Positions 13,401-25,344 of a stretch of 64,000 nucleotides of DNA are shown here, one piece after another (positions within the stretch are counted from its first letter, which is position 1; each line of letters starts with the position of its first letter). Location: the NCBI RefSeq assembly GCF_014905175.1, contig NC_057791.1:6820001-6884000 (forward strand). Reading direction: 5' to 3'. A program made the position numbers and the translations under genes. This DNA comes from Aphidius gifuensis. Its lineage: Eukaryota > Arthropoda > Insecta > Hymenoptera > Braconidae. The notes under the pieces are model-generated. The model saw only the letters and a list, made by a program, of their open reading frames with translations. It did not search any database and was not told where the DNA came from.

Positions 13401-16400
13401 ATATTAATTTCTAAAAAATCCTTTACCTTTTTTTTACTAGTTTCCAAAAAATAAAGGAAAAATAAGAAGCTGTGTTTGACTTCAAAGTTTTTTATTTTTT
13501 CATTTATTTTATCTCGTATAACCAACATCGAAATATGATACATCAGAAAATAGGGGTTGATATAGAAGGTGCCAATTATGGTTGATGGTTATTTCATGGA
13601 AATGGACCTTGTTAGTAGAAAGTCAAGAGTCAAGAATCAGGAAGAGACATCAATTATTTTAACAATTTCAATGTGTCAGTCATTTAATACTAGCTGAACA
13701 AAAACACTATTGCTAGAATATATATCGTCATATATGTATATGTCCATGTGAGTGACAGAAGATCATATTTTTAAAAATTCATGTGGCGAGAATATATGTT
13801 GCCTTATGCAAGTACAATATATTTTTTCTAAAAAATATATGAAAAATCAATTCTTTTTTGGTTTGACGACAATCAAGCTAATAATTATTTTATTTATATA
13901 TTTTTTTTTTAATTTCCGTCAAATATTTTGATTCAATATATATAGCTGAATTTAAATATATATAAATTGTATTAAAAATGAAATTGAAGATATATTTTGA
14001 TAATTTCAATGACACCATATATAAATACCAAATAATCAATAAAAAGAAAAAAATAAGATAAATTCAATAAAAATATAAAATGATAGTTTCATTAAATTGA
14101 ATGAATCAAGTAATGTATCACATAAATGATTAAAGCAAACAATCAAGTAATGGCTTTACTGGTAGTTCTATAATGAGATATTAGAAGTACAACTCAAGGG
14201 AGTGGCTACTATTGCAAACGGGAGAAAGACGCTTGTCTCACTGGGTTATTATAACACTGAGGGTGATACGAAAATACTGCCCATGGGGCATAAGTCAATC
14301 TCTGGGGATATGATTATGATGTTGTTTCATCATCTCAACATTGCTTATTATTTCATAATGACAAAGTTAAAATTAAAAAGTAAAAGTGACCGGAGAAAAA
14401 AAAATTATTATATTTAAAAATATATAATTTTTTTGTTTAAAAAAATTTATAAGAGTTTCATGAGCCTAATTTAATACAGAAAAATTTTTTATTCTTTATT
14501 ATAAAATACTTTTTGTTAACGTATAATTTCATAAGTGAGAGGGAAAATGGGATAACCAAAAAAATATTTTAACTCATAAGTTTTTTGTTTCGTTTATTAG
14601 TTACTTTTTGATTCAAAAATCTGAAAACAATCCCTCAAATAATAAACAAATAGAAAACATAGTCCAAAAACATTTTTCAATCATTTTCAGGTAAAAAAAA
14701 TAATTTGAAAAAAGAACTGAAAACTTTTTTTCTAGTATTGTATTTTGCTCTTAATGGTTTTTTTTTTCCAATTCTAATGAATTATTTCGATTTTTGTACC
14801 TCATTGGTGAGAAAAAGTAATAGAAAAAAAATACTATTTTCATACTAAGTGTTAGAGTACATATATTTTACTTAAGTGTCTTATTTTGCTCCACTATCCT
14901 CTACATCACAGATCTTGAATAATAGCAATTATCAGTTCAATTGATACTTTTTATATATATTCAAAATATAAAGTAAGCATAAGTACAAAAAATATACTTG
15001 ATTTGAATCCAACATTTAATTAGGATGTGGAAAATATTCAACTATTTGAGAAAAAATTATCAATCCAAAACAATTTAAGAATTTTCTTTACAGCTAATCT
15101 TATCATGTAATAAAAAATTTTTTTTTCTTAATAAGTAATTTATATGTGAGCATCCATAAAAGTATTCAATTAAATTTTCACAGATAACTATTTAGTTATC
15201 AATATAGAAAAGTAGTTCAATAGTACAATAGCAAATATATATAGAGTCTTACAATGCCATTAACAATTGTATGGTAAAAATCTTAGAAAGTTAACTTGGT
15301 GGTAATCTAAGTAATTACCACCATTTTTAACTGTGCAAAAAAAAATGTTTGAGAAAGTAGTGTATATGCGACATTTTCATCCGTGAGATGTTAAAATTCA
15401 TTAAAAATATCCTCAGAAAAACAACGAGAAGATATTACTATCAAAAACTATATGTATGTAATATAAAAAGATTCATTTCATATTTAGAATAGTAGTCATA
15501 CAAAAATCTACCACGTGATAGTGCAGCCATCGGTTTAGTAGATTATAAATAGTTGAGATGATCTAATTTGTAACGTGATTGACGTTGCGCAACGAATATT
15601 CCACAATAGACGACATGAAATGTCGTGACAGTGCTCTAGCAAAGGTCTAGTTGTAATATATATATATATAAAACGAAAAAGGTACACAATGACAATAGGC
15701 AGGTAACTATAGTCTGAATGTATATATGGATAAAGCTCAGCAAAAGTATTGTTGCATGTAGAATTTAGGTACGGAAATAACCTGATGTTGAAGATACACA
15801 CTATGAAAGAAATAGAGTAAGACAGAAAATGCCTTCATACTCTCCCAAATGGACAAATGGGTGTCCTTGCATATGTAAAAGCACCACTGTTAGACTCACC
15901 CTCGCCCGGCCATTTGTCAATGTCAAGGCGCGAGCGCAGTAACCATGGTAACAACCCCTCTCATTGTCAAACCGAAACTATCCGAGCTTAACCGATACTG
16001 CCAAGGGTTTTCTTCGTAATGTTGTATGTCGATCCTAAGTGGGAGCATCACTGTCTCATTCAAATACTCTCCCTACAATTTTCGTGGAGCATGCGCTCAT
16101 TTTATCATCAAACTTAGACTTCCGGACGTTGGATACACGGTGGCGCTTAAAGACAAGAATTCATATATTTTTTTATCTCTTAAAATTTAATGGAAAATAA
16201 TCACATTTATAAATTAAATTTTTTTTTTCCATGTACTTCAACAATTATCAGATGCCAAAAAATAAAAAACTCAAAAATTTTCTACTATACTAGAAAGTAG
16301 AAATGTGCTATAATGGTCAGACACAAGTTAATAAAGAAAGTTTACTTCATAAAATATTTTTGAAATTTTTTTCGAAGAAATAGTCACTGGTTAATGAGGT

Positions 16401-18348
16401 CATCACTCCTATGTGAATCAAATTCAAATTATAGTCACTTGAACTTTTTTGAAATCTCCAGGAAATTTTGGAAAATTATGGAAATAATTTTTTAAGAGTA
16501 CATTTGCTCAGCTATTAGTTATTTTTTCTTTACTATTGTTTCAACACGCTAAATGATAAATAGCCATTACGAGAACAAAAGAGCTTTTTTATTAATAAAT
16601 TATGTTTATGAATATTTTCGGTTTAAATATAAAATAAAGTAATAGTCCGAAAAAAATTCAAAAAAAGTATTATCCGTATCGAAAAAATTCAATTAGTTTA
16701 TTTTGTGCATTGTGAATTTCAAATAAAACATTTGTACATAAAAAACAATAAGACACAGGTGTTGTCATATTTTGAATTAAAATTAGGTAAGTTGAGGATA
16801 ACATTTTTTTATTTTACCTTTCGTTTTTTATCCTCGAAATTTTTGGAAATCGTAAATTAACTCGTCACTCATTTAAACATTGACTAAAGTTCCTCAATTT
16901 TTTTTACTAGATAGCTAACATGACTTGAAAAGAAAAATAAAATATCCAAAAAACTTGTTTATGAATAATTTTAATATTATCATTATTGAGAATTGATATA
17001 TGTAATAAGAAAAAAGATATGACAAGGGCAACGAGAATACATGTCATGGTGTTTTCATCTGTATACATATTTTAATGCATACATGTATGCTCAAATATAC
17101 ATGCACGCATGGTAAATGGATATAACGACTGCATGGCAAGACAGCTTGCTCAAATATGCAGAATGGGCGGCGGCAACAGTGGTGGAGTAGCGTGCAATGT
17201 AGTGATGGTGAGAATGCGAGAGGGTTGCAAGCTCTCTCACAGGGCAAAAATGAAATAAACATAAAAAATAAAAAAAATGCAAATAGAAAAAGAGGAAGAG
17301 AAATAGAAAGTAGGGTGATAGAGAAATGAGGAGTGAAAGAAGAGTGAGCCAGTTGTAGTAGGGATGCGCATGCGTCTATCATAATGATTGACTGGCTCGC
17401 TGGCAGCCAACAGACAGACGTTTGTCCACTATTCCAACCATCCGCCAAACAGCCACCCCCATCTCAACTCAACCCCCCATTTTCGCAACAAGCCCTGCAA
17501 AAAAAAATAAATTAAACAAAAAAAAACACGAAATTAATTTTCATTGTAAGAAAAAAAAATAAATGTCTGGTTTTTCTTATTGAAAATATGAAAAAAAAAA
17601 ATTAAAAAATTAATCAATTAATTGTTTTTTTTTTTTAATTATTATTTTTCTTTGTTCTATAGTTTCTATATTTTTTCTGGACTACCTATTTTTTATTTTT
17701 TCATTTTTTGATTTGTCATATGAGAAATTAGGAGTGAAATTTTTTTGAACTTGTTAATGGTTATAAGACCATCATTGACGGAAAGAGAAAAAAAAAATTG
17801 AAGGTAACAACCGAACGTCCATCAAGCTTGCATGCAAAGATTTTATTCTGGAGTTCAGCAAATTCACAGTATGTATATAAGGACAACAACGTAACATAAA
17901 CTTGCCGTCAATTTAAAAACGTGTGAGCGTGCGCATGTACCGCGTGTCGTATAGAAGTAAAACTGACTTGAATTACGGTAGTATCGCGTTTCAACCCCTC
18001 ATGGTAGTTCGCATTCGACGATTTTTTAATTTTTTTTTTCCTTGTATTTATCTTTTTTTTTTGACTTTTGTAGTTTTCATATATTCATTCAGTGCTACTA
18101 TATACATGTATAATGTATAATAGTACGTATAATGTATGTATATTCTCTATGTTCGTGAAGAATGTAGATAAAAAAAACATACAATAATGCAATCCTTAGT
18201 AAAAAAATGTTAATGTTCACTATTCGATCAGAAATAGATCAGGTTGCCCGATTTCAGGACTCCTGATTTAATCCAGATTCTTACCAGAATCCCATCAGGA
18301 TGGTTCATTTTAAAATTTTTTATTGTTTTATTAAGGTTTCCTGTTTAG
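13401..18348. other. Intergenic region, no gene recognised
   Basis: This is mostly AT-rich, low-complexity DNA. Two GC-richer patches occur: 15888-16150, which holds the RFX-type X-box listed separately, and 17095-17465, where a minus-strand ORF of 134 codons has biased composition and no recognisable domain. No tRNA or exon with a convincing protein match was found. Confidence 0.6.
15939..15952. promoter_or_regulatory. RFX-type X-box motif
   Basis: GTAACCATGGTAAC fits the X-box consensus bound by RFX/DAF-19 factors, with half-sites GTNRCC and RGYAAC spaced by AT. It sits in a GC-richer island (15888-16150). In animals such motifs mark promoters of ciliary genes. No ciliary gene is recognised nearby, so function is inferred from the motif alone. 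Confidence 0.45.
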
Positions 18349-18708
18349 GATATCATAACAAAAAAAAAAAAAAAACCAAAAAAAGTGGTACCAAAAAAGT
18401 CAAGAATTAAATGTATTTTAAATGCATATAATTCAGTCTTGACTATTGAAAAAATTTTAAACTTGACCCCACCTGGTTCAACATATACCTATATAAATAT
18501 GATATTTAAATTGTGAAAAAAAGGTGGGGTCAAGTTCAAAATTTTGTCAATAGTCAAGACTGAATTATATGCATTTAAAATATATTTAATTCTTGACTTT
18601 TTTGGTACGACATCTTTTTGTACAAAAAAAATAAACAGCTAAAAAATTTCGAATACTTGACGCTTCTTTTTGTAGAAAAAACTAGGTTTTTTTTTTTGTT
18701 ATGATATC
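18349..18708. mobile_element. 360-bp foldback/MITE element
   Basis: The outer ends GATATCATAACAAAAAAA (from 18349) and TTTTTTTGTTATGATATC (to 18708) are inverted copies. An inner pair is longer and better preserved: 18388-18478 and about 18520-18608 share GTACCAAAAAAGTCAAG, ATGCATATAATTCAGTC and TGACCCCACCT in inverted orientation. The whole is a nested inverted repeat without coding capacity. Confidence 0.85.
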
Positions 18709-18928
18709 ACATCTTTTTGTAAAGTTTTGATTATAATAGATAGGGGTGAACACAACAACCATGCGTCGTAGTATTGGTAACATTGAAAAATAAATTTGAA
18801 AAAATTATTATTATGGTTAAAAAATAAGAAATAATAAACCCTTATAATAAATAATTACTAAACTACTTATTTATTGTTTTCATTATTATTTTTTTATTAA
18901 ATTATCTTTTTTATTAATGAAAGAAGCT

Positions 18929-20040
18929 TCAGGTTTCTACTGGAGGAGGGTTGTCCAGTTCAGGATTGTTGATCCACCAGTATTCGATTTTTAGTAATTT
19001 TTGATTCGACCTTGTGTTGCATGGTGACATGGCTTTCGAGTAAATAAATTGACTTGGTTTATTGACAACGTCCTCACTTGTCCAAAGTATTTTTTTGTTG
19101 TTTGCGTGTCTTTGTTTATGATATAAGCTTGGTATATTATTTGATGATTCAATGATACCTGATGCATCACACCTTACAAATCTTTCTGGTGGTATGAAAC
19201 CAGTCGCTCTTGTGCTGTTCCATTTTATTATTGATATATTTGTCAACTTGTTTTTTATTATTAAATTGTTTGACTTGAGATTGCTCGAGAAATAGCCTCT
19301 ACACAGGGATACCATGAAAGAGTCTAGTCTAGGTATGCTAGCTTTTTTATATATCACTGTGTTTTTTTAAATATTTAGACTCTCTTGTCTTGTGTAGATT
19401 GAGGCTACTTCTTATGCAGTCTCTCTTGAACCTTCTGAGCTTCTCCATAGTTAACGCACTAATATTCCAAAGAATTGGAAAGGTGTAGGTCAAGATTGGC
19501 CTGACTAGTAGTTGATAGCATATTAGCTTGGCCTTTTTTTCTATTTTTTTGTTGTAAAATATTTTTTTGTTGGCTTGAAAGGCTTTTTTGGCTTTGGCCA
19601 GTTTAGTGTCAATGTGACTGTTTAATTTTAGCATATGGCCCAGATATTTGACAATGTTAGTACGTGGTACAACTTCACGGTTACCAGTGCTTGGTTTGAT
19701 AGCATTTATTGAAAAGTCTTGTATTGCTTTTCTATTGTTTTTAGAGTATGTGTTTATGAGTTGTCTGAATAAGATACACTCACACTTGTCAGGATTCACT
19801 TTCATTTTCCACGTCATGTAAAAATCATTTATTTTATCTAGTAATTCATTTAGGTTCTCTTGCATCACTTTCACGTTTTTTTTTTTTTTTTTATCAGCTA
19901 CTTAAAGAATCAAGTCATCGGCAAAACCAATGACATGAGCTTTAGATTCTGGTTTATTTATCTCGGCCATGTTTAGCACGTTGGCTGTAAAGATGTTAAA
20001 TAACAAGGGATTGTCACTTGCTGGAGTCCTTCAGTGATTT
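18929..20040 (-). pseudogene. LINE (non-LTR) reverse transcriptase, 3' part, decayed
   Basis: Reading from 20040 downward, the frame gives a LINE RT core: a damaged GLQQ/SDNPLLFNIF block, then FADD (catalytic Asp pair) near 19915, interrupted by TAA. An open stretch (19874-19347) follows with WKMKVNPDKCECILF, KYLGHML, a RPILTYTFPILWN motif and a basic segment, as in RT thumb regions of jockey/I-like LINEs. A frameshift near 19350 leads to a second open stretch (to 18929) resembling the C-terminal tail. There are at least one internal stop and two frameshifts, so it is inactive. A decayed ORF1 lies directly upstream, but the endonuclease and N-terminal RT are missing. The clade assignment is tentative. 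Confidence 0.85.
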
Positions 20041-20602
20041 TGAATGTTATGTTTGAGTGGTGCTGGTTGCTTGTTGTTATAAAAGTTTTACCTTGGTCCT
20101 TGTATCATGTCCAGTGTCATCAATATCAGTTCTCTTGGAAATTTTTTTGTGTCCAGTTGAAATGTTCAGTCACATTTTTATCAATTACTTGTGTGTCATT
20201 TGTGTTTGTTTGGTCATCATTGAATGTTTGGTCGTCAACAGCTGAGAATGAGTTGACACTACTTCTCTCGTCTTCGTCGTCATTATGTGTTAATTGTTAG
20301 TTAACATTGAGATCTTTACTTTGATCTGATATTAATGGATTCGGTGTGATCCATTCTTGTCCATTTTCGTCAATTTGTGACGTATTTTTATTTTTTTTCC
20401 TTTGCACCAAGTTTGGAGCTGGGTTGTATTTTCTTGTTTTTTTTTATCTATAAAATTTAATGAATCTTGAAATATTTTTTCATATAGAAAAGTTACCAAC
20501 TTGTCTTTTATTGATTTTTGGTGGTGAATTCGGAGCACTTTGTGTTGTTGTGTCTCTTTGACGTTTTGTTGATACTCGTTGTGAGTTTGATGCCATTTTG
20601 AG
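20041..20602 (-). pseudogene. LINE ORF1-like remnant
   Basis: Starting at an ATG at 20602, the minus strand encodes MASNSQRVSTKRQRDTT and then a polar Ser/Asn/Asp-rich stretch broken by a stop after about 38 codons. Further polar segments (NDDEDERSSVNSFSAVDD) follow in shifted frames down to about 20100, where the sequence joins RT-like residues (GKTFITTSNQHHSN). The position just 5' of the RT fragment and the low-complexity polar composition fit ORF1 of the same LINE, fused by internal deletion to ORF2. No zinc knuckle is visible. Confidence 0.5.
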
Positions 20603-20967
20603 GTTAGGGCTACGCCCTTCCTCTTTTAAGCTAGTTTGTATTTGATACAGTTTATTTTTAAATTAAGTACATTAAAAATTGTAACTATGCACTTGTTTTA
20701 GGTATTTTGAACCCTTTATTTATGTTTTTTATGGTGTATTTTTGTATTATTTCATATGAAATAGTTCTTTACATGAGAAAGAGAACTTTAGCGGGGATAT
20801 CCACTCTTGTGGGCTTTCTATGGGCAACTGGCGTTGTCAGTATACTTTAAGAGATGAGAATATAGTGCCGAATATAATTTATCACTTGTTAAAAATACAG
20901 TCTTTTTTTGATTCATCACGATGACACCAATTACCACAATTTTCATGTTGCATGTTACATGATCATG
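20603..20967. other. Spacer between LINE and Mutator-like pseudogene
   Basis: AT-rich, with no ORF of interest. It probably contains the LINE 5' end and the 3' end of the Mutator-like copy. No clear boundaries or target duplications were identified. Confidence 0.5.
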
Positions 20968-22656
20968 GATTCATAAGATAGCATCTCTCATTCTTGCTGC
21001 ATTTCCTACATTTCGTGCAAGTGCACACGAAAAACATTTTTTCAAATGACTAATGACTCCTGGTCTTGCCAACTGACTATGATTTTTTTTCAAAGCGTAC
21101 AATCCACTGACAAAATTTCGTCCTAGATGCACTCGACACGATAGTTTGAATACCTTGTGGACACTTCCTTTTAAAATAGCTGAAATTGTAGAGCTATCAT
21201 CGTCACCAATAAGTGCCCGAACATCTAGCCCTACAATTTTCAACACCTGGCTGTTGTTGACTAATTCAGTACCTGTATCAGACTCTATTGCCTTTGCACT
21301 GCCAGTAAAATTTTTCCAACATAGATGGTTATTGGGTTCATGACCTAGATCACGACTTCTACACTGCCTGTTTCGAGTTGTATAATCTAGTATATTTTTT
21401 GATAAAAATCCAATGATCGTGCCATAGCCTTTAAGACTATCATAGCTTTCACCATAGCCCCTTTTACTCTAGCCCATATCATAACTCACAATGATGTGTA
21501 CAATATTGCCGACAGCTTCATCGAAAGCTTTAATTTTTTGTGTTGCATGTTGACGTTTATTGTGAGTACCATAAGAATAAAGGGTATCTACCTCTGGATA
21601 TAACTCTTCAAAAATTTCAGGTGGTCTACAAAAGAAGGAAAGAAAAAAATACATGAATAAAAACCAACATATGACAAGATACACATTTTTAAATTTATTT
21701 TAATTTAAAAATTATAACAATATGTCAAGCATTACAATTTACTATTATCATTGAATTGAATCATGTACCTTTTTTTTTTGTGAATGTTCAATATTCAATA
21801 TAGAACGATAAAAAATAAAAAACAAAGAAAAAAAAGTGAATGAATGTAAAAAGTCGTTCAATAAATTGAATTAAAATTATTCAAGAAATAGTCTTGCATT
21901 ACATGACATTAAAAAATCAAAAATTAATGAAGAAAAGATTTTAAAAAATTCCCTAAAAAATCATGAATTATATGATACAACAATTGGTAAATAAATTTTC
22001 AATTTAGCAAATGAATTAAAAAAATACTCCAGTTCATGTTGCTTACAATTGACAACATAATTTTTAGACGCTTTCTATAGTTAGTTGTCGTTCAACTTCA
22101 GCTGCTTGTTTGCAACTCGTTTTAGCAGCTTCTTCGAGATAAGCCAACCTCTTGCTCATATTTCTTGAAAATATAGTCAGTTATTTTTGGAATATTGAGA
22201 CAAGCCAACAATTTATTTAATGCAGATAACCTGAATGGTAAACACCTAAAAAAAAATAAACATCAATTACAGAACTTGTACTCATAAAAATAAAATAATT
22301 AATACATTATTGGCAATAATTACCAAGCACAGTCCTGGTATTAATATCAGACAAATTTTCATCATTTTTTGTAAAATGATTTTTACTAGTATGAACGTCT
22401 GTTTGAGCTCCATAAACAGTACATTTGATATTCCACACTGCTTTGCCAAGTACTTTAACATCGATGATTCTTCTTCCTTCACAGATTTTTTTTGACACTG
22501 TTTTTTTTTTAATATTTTCTTCATTTTTTTTTCTTTTTACAAGCTGATTTTTTTAGATTTTCACAATCGTTTAACTGTTTATTTAATTTTGCTCTAATAT
22601 CACTTTTTTTTTCTGTAGTGAATCTACCATTTGATCTTAGCTGTTTTGACATCATG
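20968..22656 (-). pseudogene. Mutator-like transposase, broken, with probable introns
   Basis: Several minus-strand pieces fall in the order of the Mutator-like transposases common in insect genomes. A start at 22653 (MSKQLRSNGRFTTEKKSD) leads through a lysine-rich stretch to CEGRRIIDVKVLGKAV (about 22490-22440). A middle piece (22240-22060) has LSALNKLLACLNIPKITDY and EAAKTSCKQAAEVERQL. The catalytic-side piece (21684-20971) has HNKRQHATQKIKAFD, SYDMG, SKRGYGESYDSLKGYG, RNFTGSAKA-like residues, LDVRALIGDDDSS and CRVHLGRNF. TAG replaces the codon after SYDMG, where relatives have Trp, so one nonsense change is clear. TTTTGTAG at about 21628 and TTTTTTTAG at about 22247 look like splice acceptors. 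A frameshift occurs near 22140. The copy is inactive. Confidence 0.8.
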
Positions 22657-23040
22657 AATTTTGCTTTCACGTTTATTTATTTCTCAATGGTAAATAAGAC
22701 AGATTTTTAATAAGACAGTTTTTTTTAATAGTAAACAATATTAACAAGGTTAGGTTTTGACATAAAGAGCGATATACAGCATGAGAGATACAGGATGTGC
22801 GCACGCAGAAATTGCGGTGCATCACGATCTTCACTTTGCTTATTGCAGTAGTGTTAGTTCCTATATGGTTTTTACGACAGTAGCGCAACAAAATTTTCAG
22901 GAAAGGGCCACAAATAAAACGTAGCAATATATGGGCCCCTGAAGCGTGAAATATTACTTCATGTATGTTGCTTGGAATCAACCTTAAGGAAACATGGTGG
23001 TATTTCCATAATATAAGATGAACCAGAAGATGGTATTGAC
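22657..23040. other. Unassigned spacer
   Basis: A minus-strand ORF of 102 codons (22981-22673) has no recognisable domain and mixed composition. The patch at 22790-22940 is GC-richer than its flanks and may be the end of an unrecognised element. No function can be assigned. Confidence 0.4.
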
Positions 23041-24540
23041 CAATGCCAATTAGTTGATGTTCTTATGTGCTGCTGGTAAACTGCTGACTGATGTTTAATA
23101 TAAACACTCAGTGGCAAGAAAGTCATTCATGACACTATTGATGAACAAAGAAATGAAACCAACTTTAGATGCGACAAAAGCTGATGGGTTTTATTATAGT
23201 AAAAACTTTGTTGATCAGATTAATGAAACAAAGTTCGTAGACAAAGCCCGTGCTGTTCTTAAAAATGATGATAAACCATCTAGAACAAAAGCAACTATAC
23301 GTAATCCAGGAAACTAAAAATAACTCACCTATCAAACAGAGAGAGGTGGGGGACCAATACAAGAACGAATCATTGAGATTAAAGCCCAAGAACTAGAAGC
23401 TTTCTTAACTCTCATCTCGTCAGTCCACCAGAATGATGAACCAAACATCATCAAAATAATATCTTCAACAAAGGTACAGCAGGTCGTTAAAATCAATTTA
23501 TTCACTTTTAGCTAGAAATTACAAAAGATAAATCGATTCTGCAGTATCTCCAAAAGCATAAAATTCTTTTTATAATATCTCCTGAACAAAAAACACAATT
23601 CAGGGAACTTTCTTGACGAACACTGAATTAAACAAAATTTAAATATAAAGTCTGTTAGCACAAAATGCTATTGAAAAATGCTCTGACACTGAAGAACAAT
23701 TTATCTTTTCGTTTTCTGGTTCCAAAACAAGATGGATCTGACAGGTTCATAACAAATCGAAAAAAGTTGGATAAATACTGGAATTTGTGGAGTCAGGTAT
23801 TTTTTAATAAAAAAACAATTTTTTCGTTAGAACGGTTTTTTAATTGTAATGAGATGAATGTAGGACTTTTGTTTATGTATACATCGATTGATGTTAGCAG
23901 ATTGTCAAGCGTGCAGCGATAGGCCGACGTGAACTGAACTTTTTCTTGTATTTTCTTTTGGGATTAAAGATGGGTCTAGGGAGAGAGAGAGAGAGAGAGA
24001 GAGAGACTTAGACAAAAAAAGAGGAGAGACAATATAAAGAAAAATATATTATCTCTGGCAAGGTCGTTAAATAATTTCTGGAAAAGAGCAGAAAATTGAG
24101 ATTCGGATGCTCGAAAATTACTTGTCGTAGCTTAGACTTCACGTTGAGTCATTGTCTTGAACCGACCGAGATAGGTGGCCAGCCTAACCTAAGTCGGGTC
24201 TGTTTTTGTGTAATCTTTCAGGTCAAGGATACGCTCAAAGATTCAGTTAAAAATCTGAATCGTATGATAATGACCATTTTGCGTGATTTATGATATTTTA
24301 AGGTCATAGAGGAATGAATCTCGTTACTATGGAACAAATACAATAAATCTGATCATTTCAAAATGAAAGATATTCGTACGGCAAAAAATCTTCTGATGTA
24401 AGCAGGCTTCATGTGTAATATAGATCTGAAAGATGCTTATTTTATGATACCAGTTCATGAAGAATATAAAAATTTTGAAGGTTCAGATTTAACAAAAAAA
24501 TATATCATTTTACTTGTAAAAAAAAAGTTTAAACAAATTG
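23041..24540 (+). pseudogene. DIRS-like retroelement gag/RT fragment, interrupted
   Basis: The 5' part (23111-23317) reads MARKSFMTLLMNKEMKPTLD and later DGFYYSKNFVDQINE, resembling gag-side ORFs of insect DIRS-like elements. After frameshifts, RT begins near 23665 with LVPKQDGSDRFI and KKLDKY. Removing the 557-bp insert at 23780-24336 continues the frame directly into NKSDHFKMKDIRTAKNLLM and IDLKDAYFMIPVHEEY, the RT palm block with the catalytic Asp region. A TAG lies between these two. The frame is lost after about 24480, and no tyrosine recombinase or RNase H domain remains. The DIRS call rests on the SDHFKM and DLKDAYFMIPVH style motifs; a Ty3-like origin is less likely. Confidence 0.7.
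23780..24336. mobile_element. Probable solo LTR (557 bp) inserted in the DIRS-like RT
   Basis: The insert begins TGGAATTTGTGG and ends CTATGGAACA, the TG...CA termini of LTRs. It is flanked by the 5-bp direct repeat AATAC (23775-23779 and 24337-24341). Deleting it with one AATAC copy restores an open RT frame across the join, which strongly supports insertion. Inside are a (GA)n run at 23983-24006 and AT-rich sequence, with no coding potential. The parent retrotransposon family is not identified. Confidence 0.75.
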
Positions 24541-24577
24541 TTGTCGAGTTTCATCATACTCTGATTTCAGAACAGTT

Positions 24578-25340
24578 TTAAAATATGATGGGATAAATTT
24601 TCCAATGATGTTACGTGACATTTCAAAGTTTGAGGTTATGAATGGTTTAACAATCAATGTCTACGGTATCGATGATAATAATGATAAACGTGAAGTACCA
24701 TCAGAATATTTAAGTAAAAATGATTCGGTAAAATCAACAATTTATTTATTCATTATGAATAGTTAGTTATCAACTGATGAACCAATATTTCATTTTGCTT
24801 GGATACAAAGTTTATCTCGACTTGTCAGTTCACAAATTTAGAAAAAAATCATAAAAAATGGTTATGTGATTGTTGTCTTTGTCATTTTGAGATTAAAAAC
24901 TCATATAAAAAACAGTTTGCAGAGTGTAAAAATAACTATAAAGAGAAAATAATTCTACCAAAAATTGGTGGAAATATATTGAAATTTAAGAATCATCGAT
25001 TCAAAGTACCAGCATCTATGGAGATTTTGAATGTATTTGGGAATACATATGACGAGTCTCCGTCGGAATATATGACTTATCGTGGTCCTCATTGTATCGA
25101 ATGGTTTGTCGAAGAACTTCAAGAAAGGATTCAACAAGTTAATGAAATTTTGAATAATTCAATTTAATAAAACCTCTTACTAATGAACAAATTATGAACT
25201 TTTAAATAGCTAACACATGTCATATTTTTGAAAAAGAATTTTTACCGACTGACATAAAACACTATGACCACGTTTATCTCACATGACACTTTCAGAGAGC
25301 AGCTCATCCTGGATGTAACGTGAATCATACAAATTGACAT
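24578..25340 (+). pseudogene. Polinton/Maverick-type DNA polymerase B fragment
   Basis: The reading opens with YDGINFPMMLRDISKFE, then VNVYGID-like residues and HFAWIQSLSRLVSSQ (about 24800), a block typical of the N-terminal region of protein-primed DNA polymerases of Polintons and adintovirus-like elements. A Cys-pair region follows (WLCDCCLCHF), then ILKFKNHRFKVPAS and YRGPHCIEWFVEELQ (to 25167), and a decayed Cys/His segment (CHIFEKEF, KHYDHVYLT, RAAHPGCN; 25215-25320). At least two stops and two frame changes are present, and the exonuclease and polymerase catalytic motifs are absent. It is a short dead relic of an integrated virus-like transposon. No capsid, integrase or protease partner was recognised nearby. 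Confidence 0.75.
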
Positions 25341-25344
25341 ACTA

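Noticed and set aside
17044..17448. 134-codon minus ORF
   Set aside because: Biased Ser/Leu/Phe/Cys composition from pyrimidine-rich DNA, no domain, no splice or promoter support.
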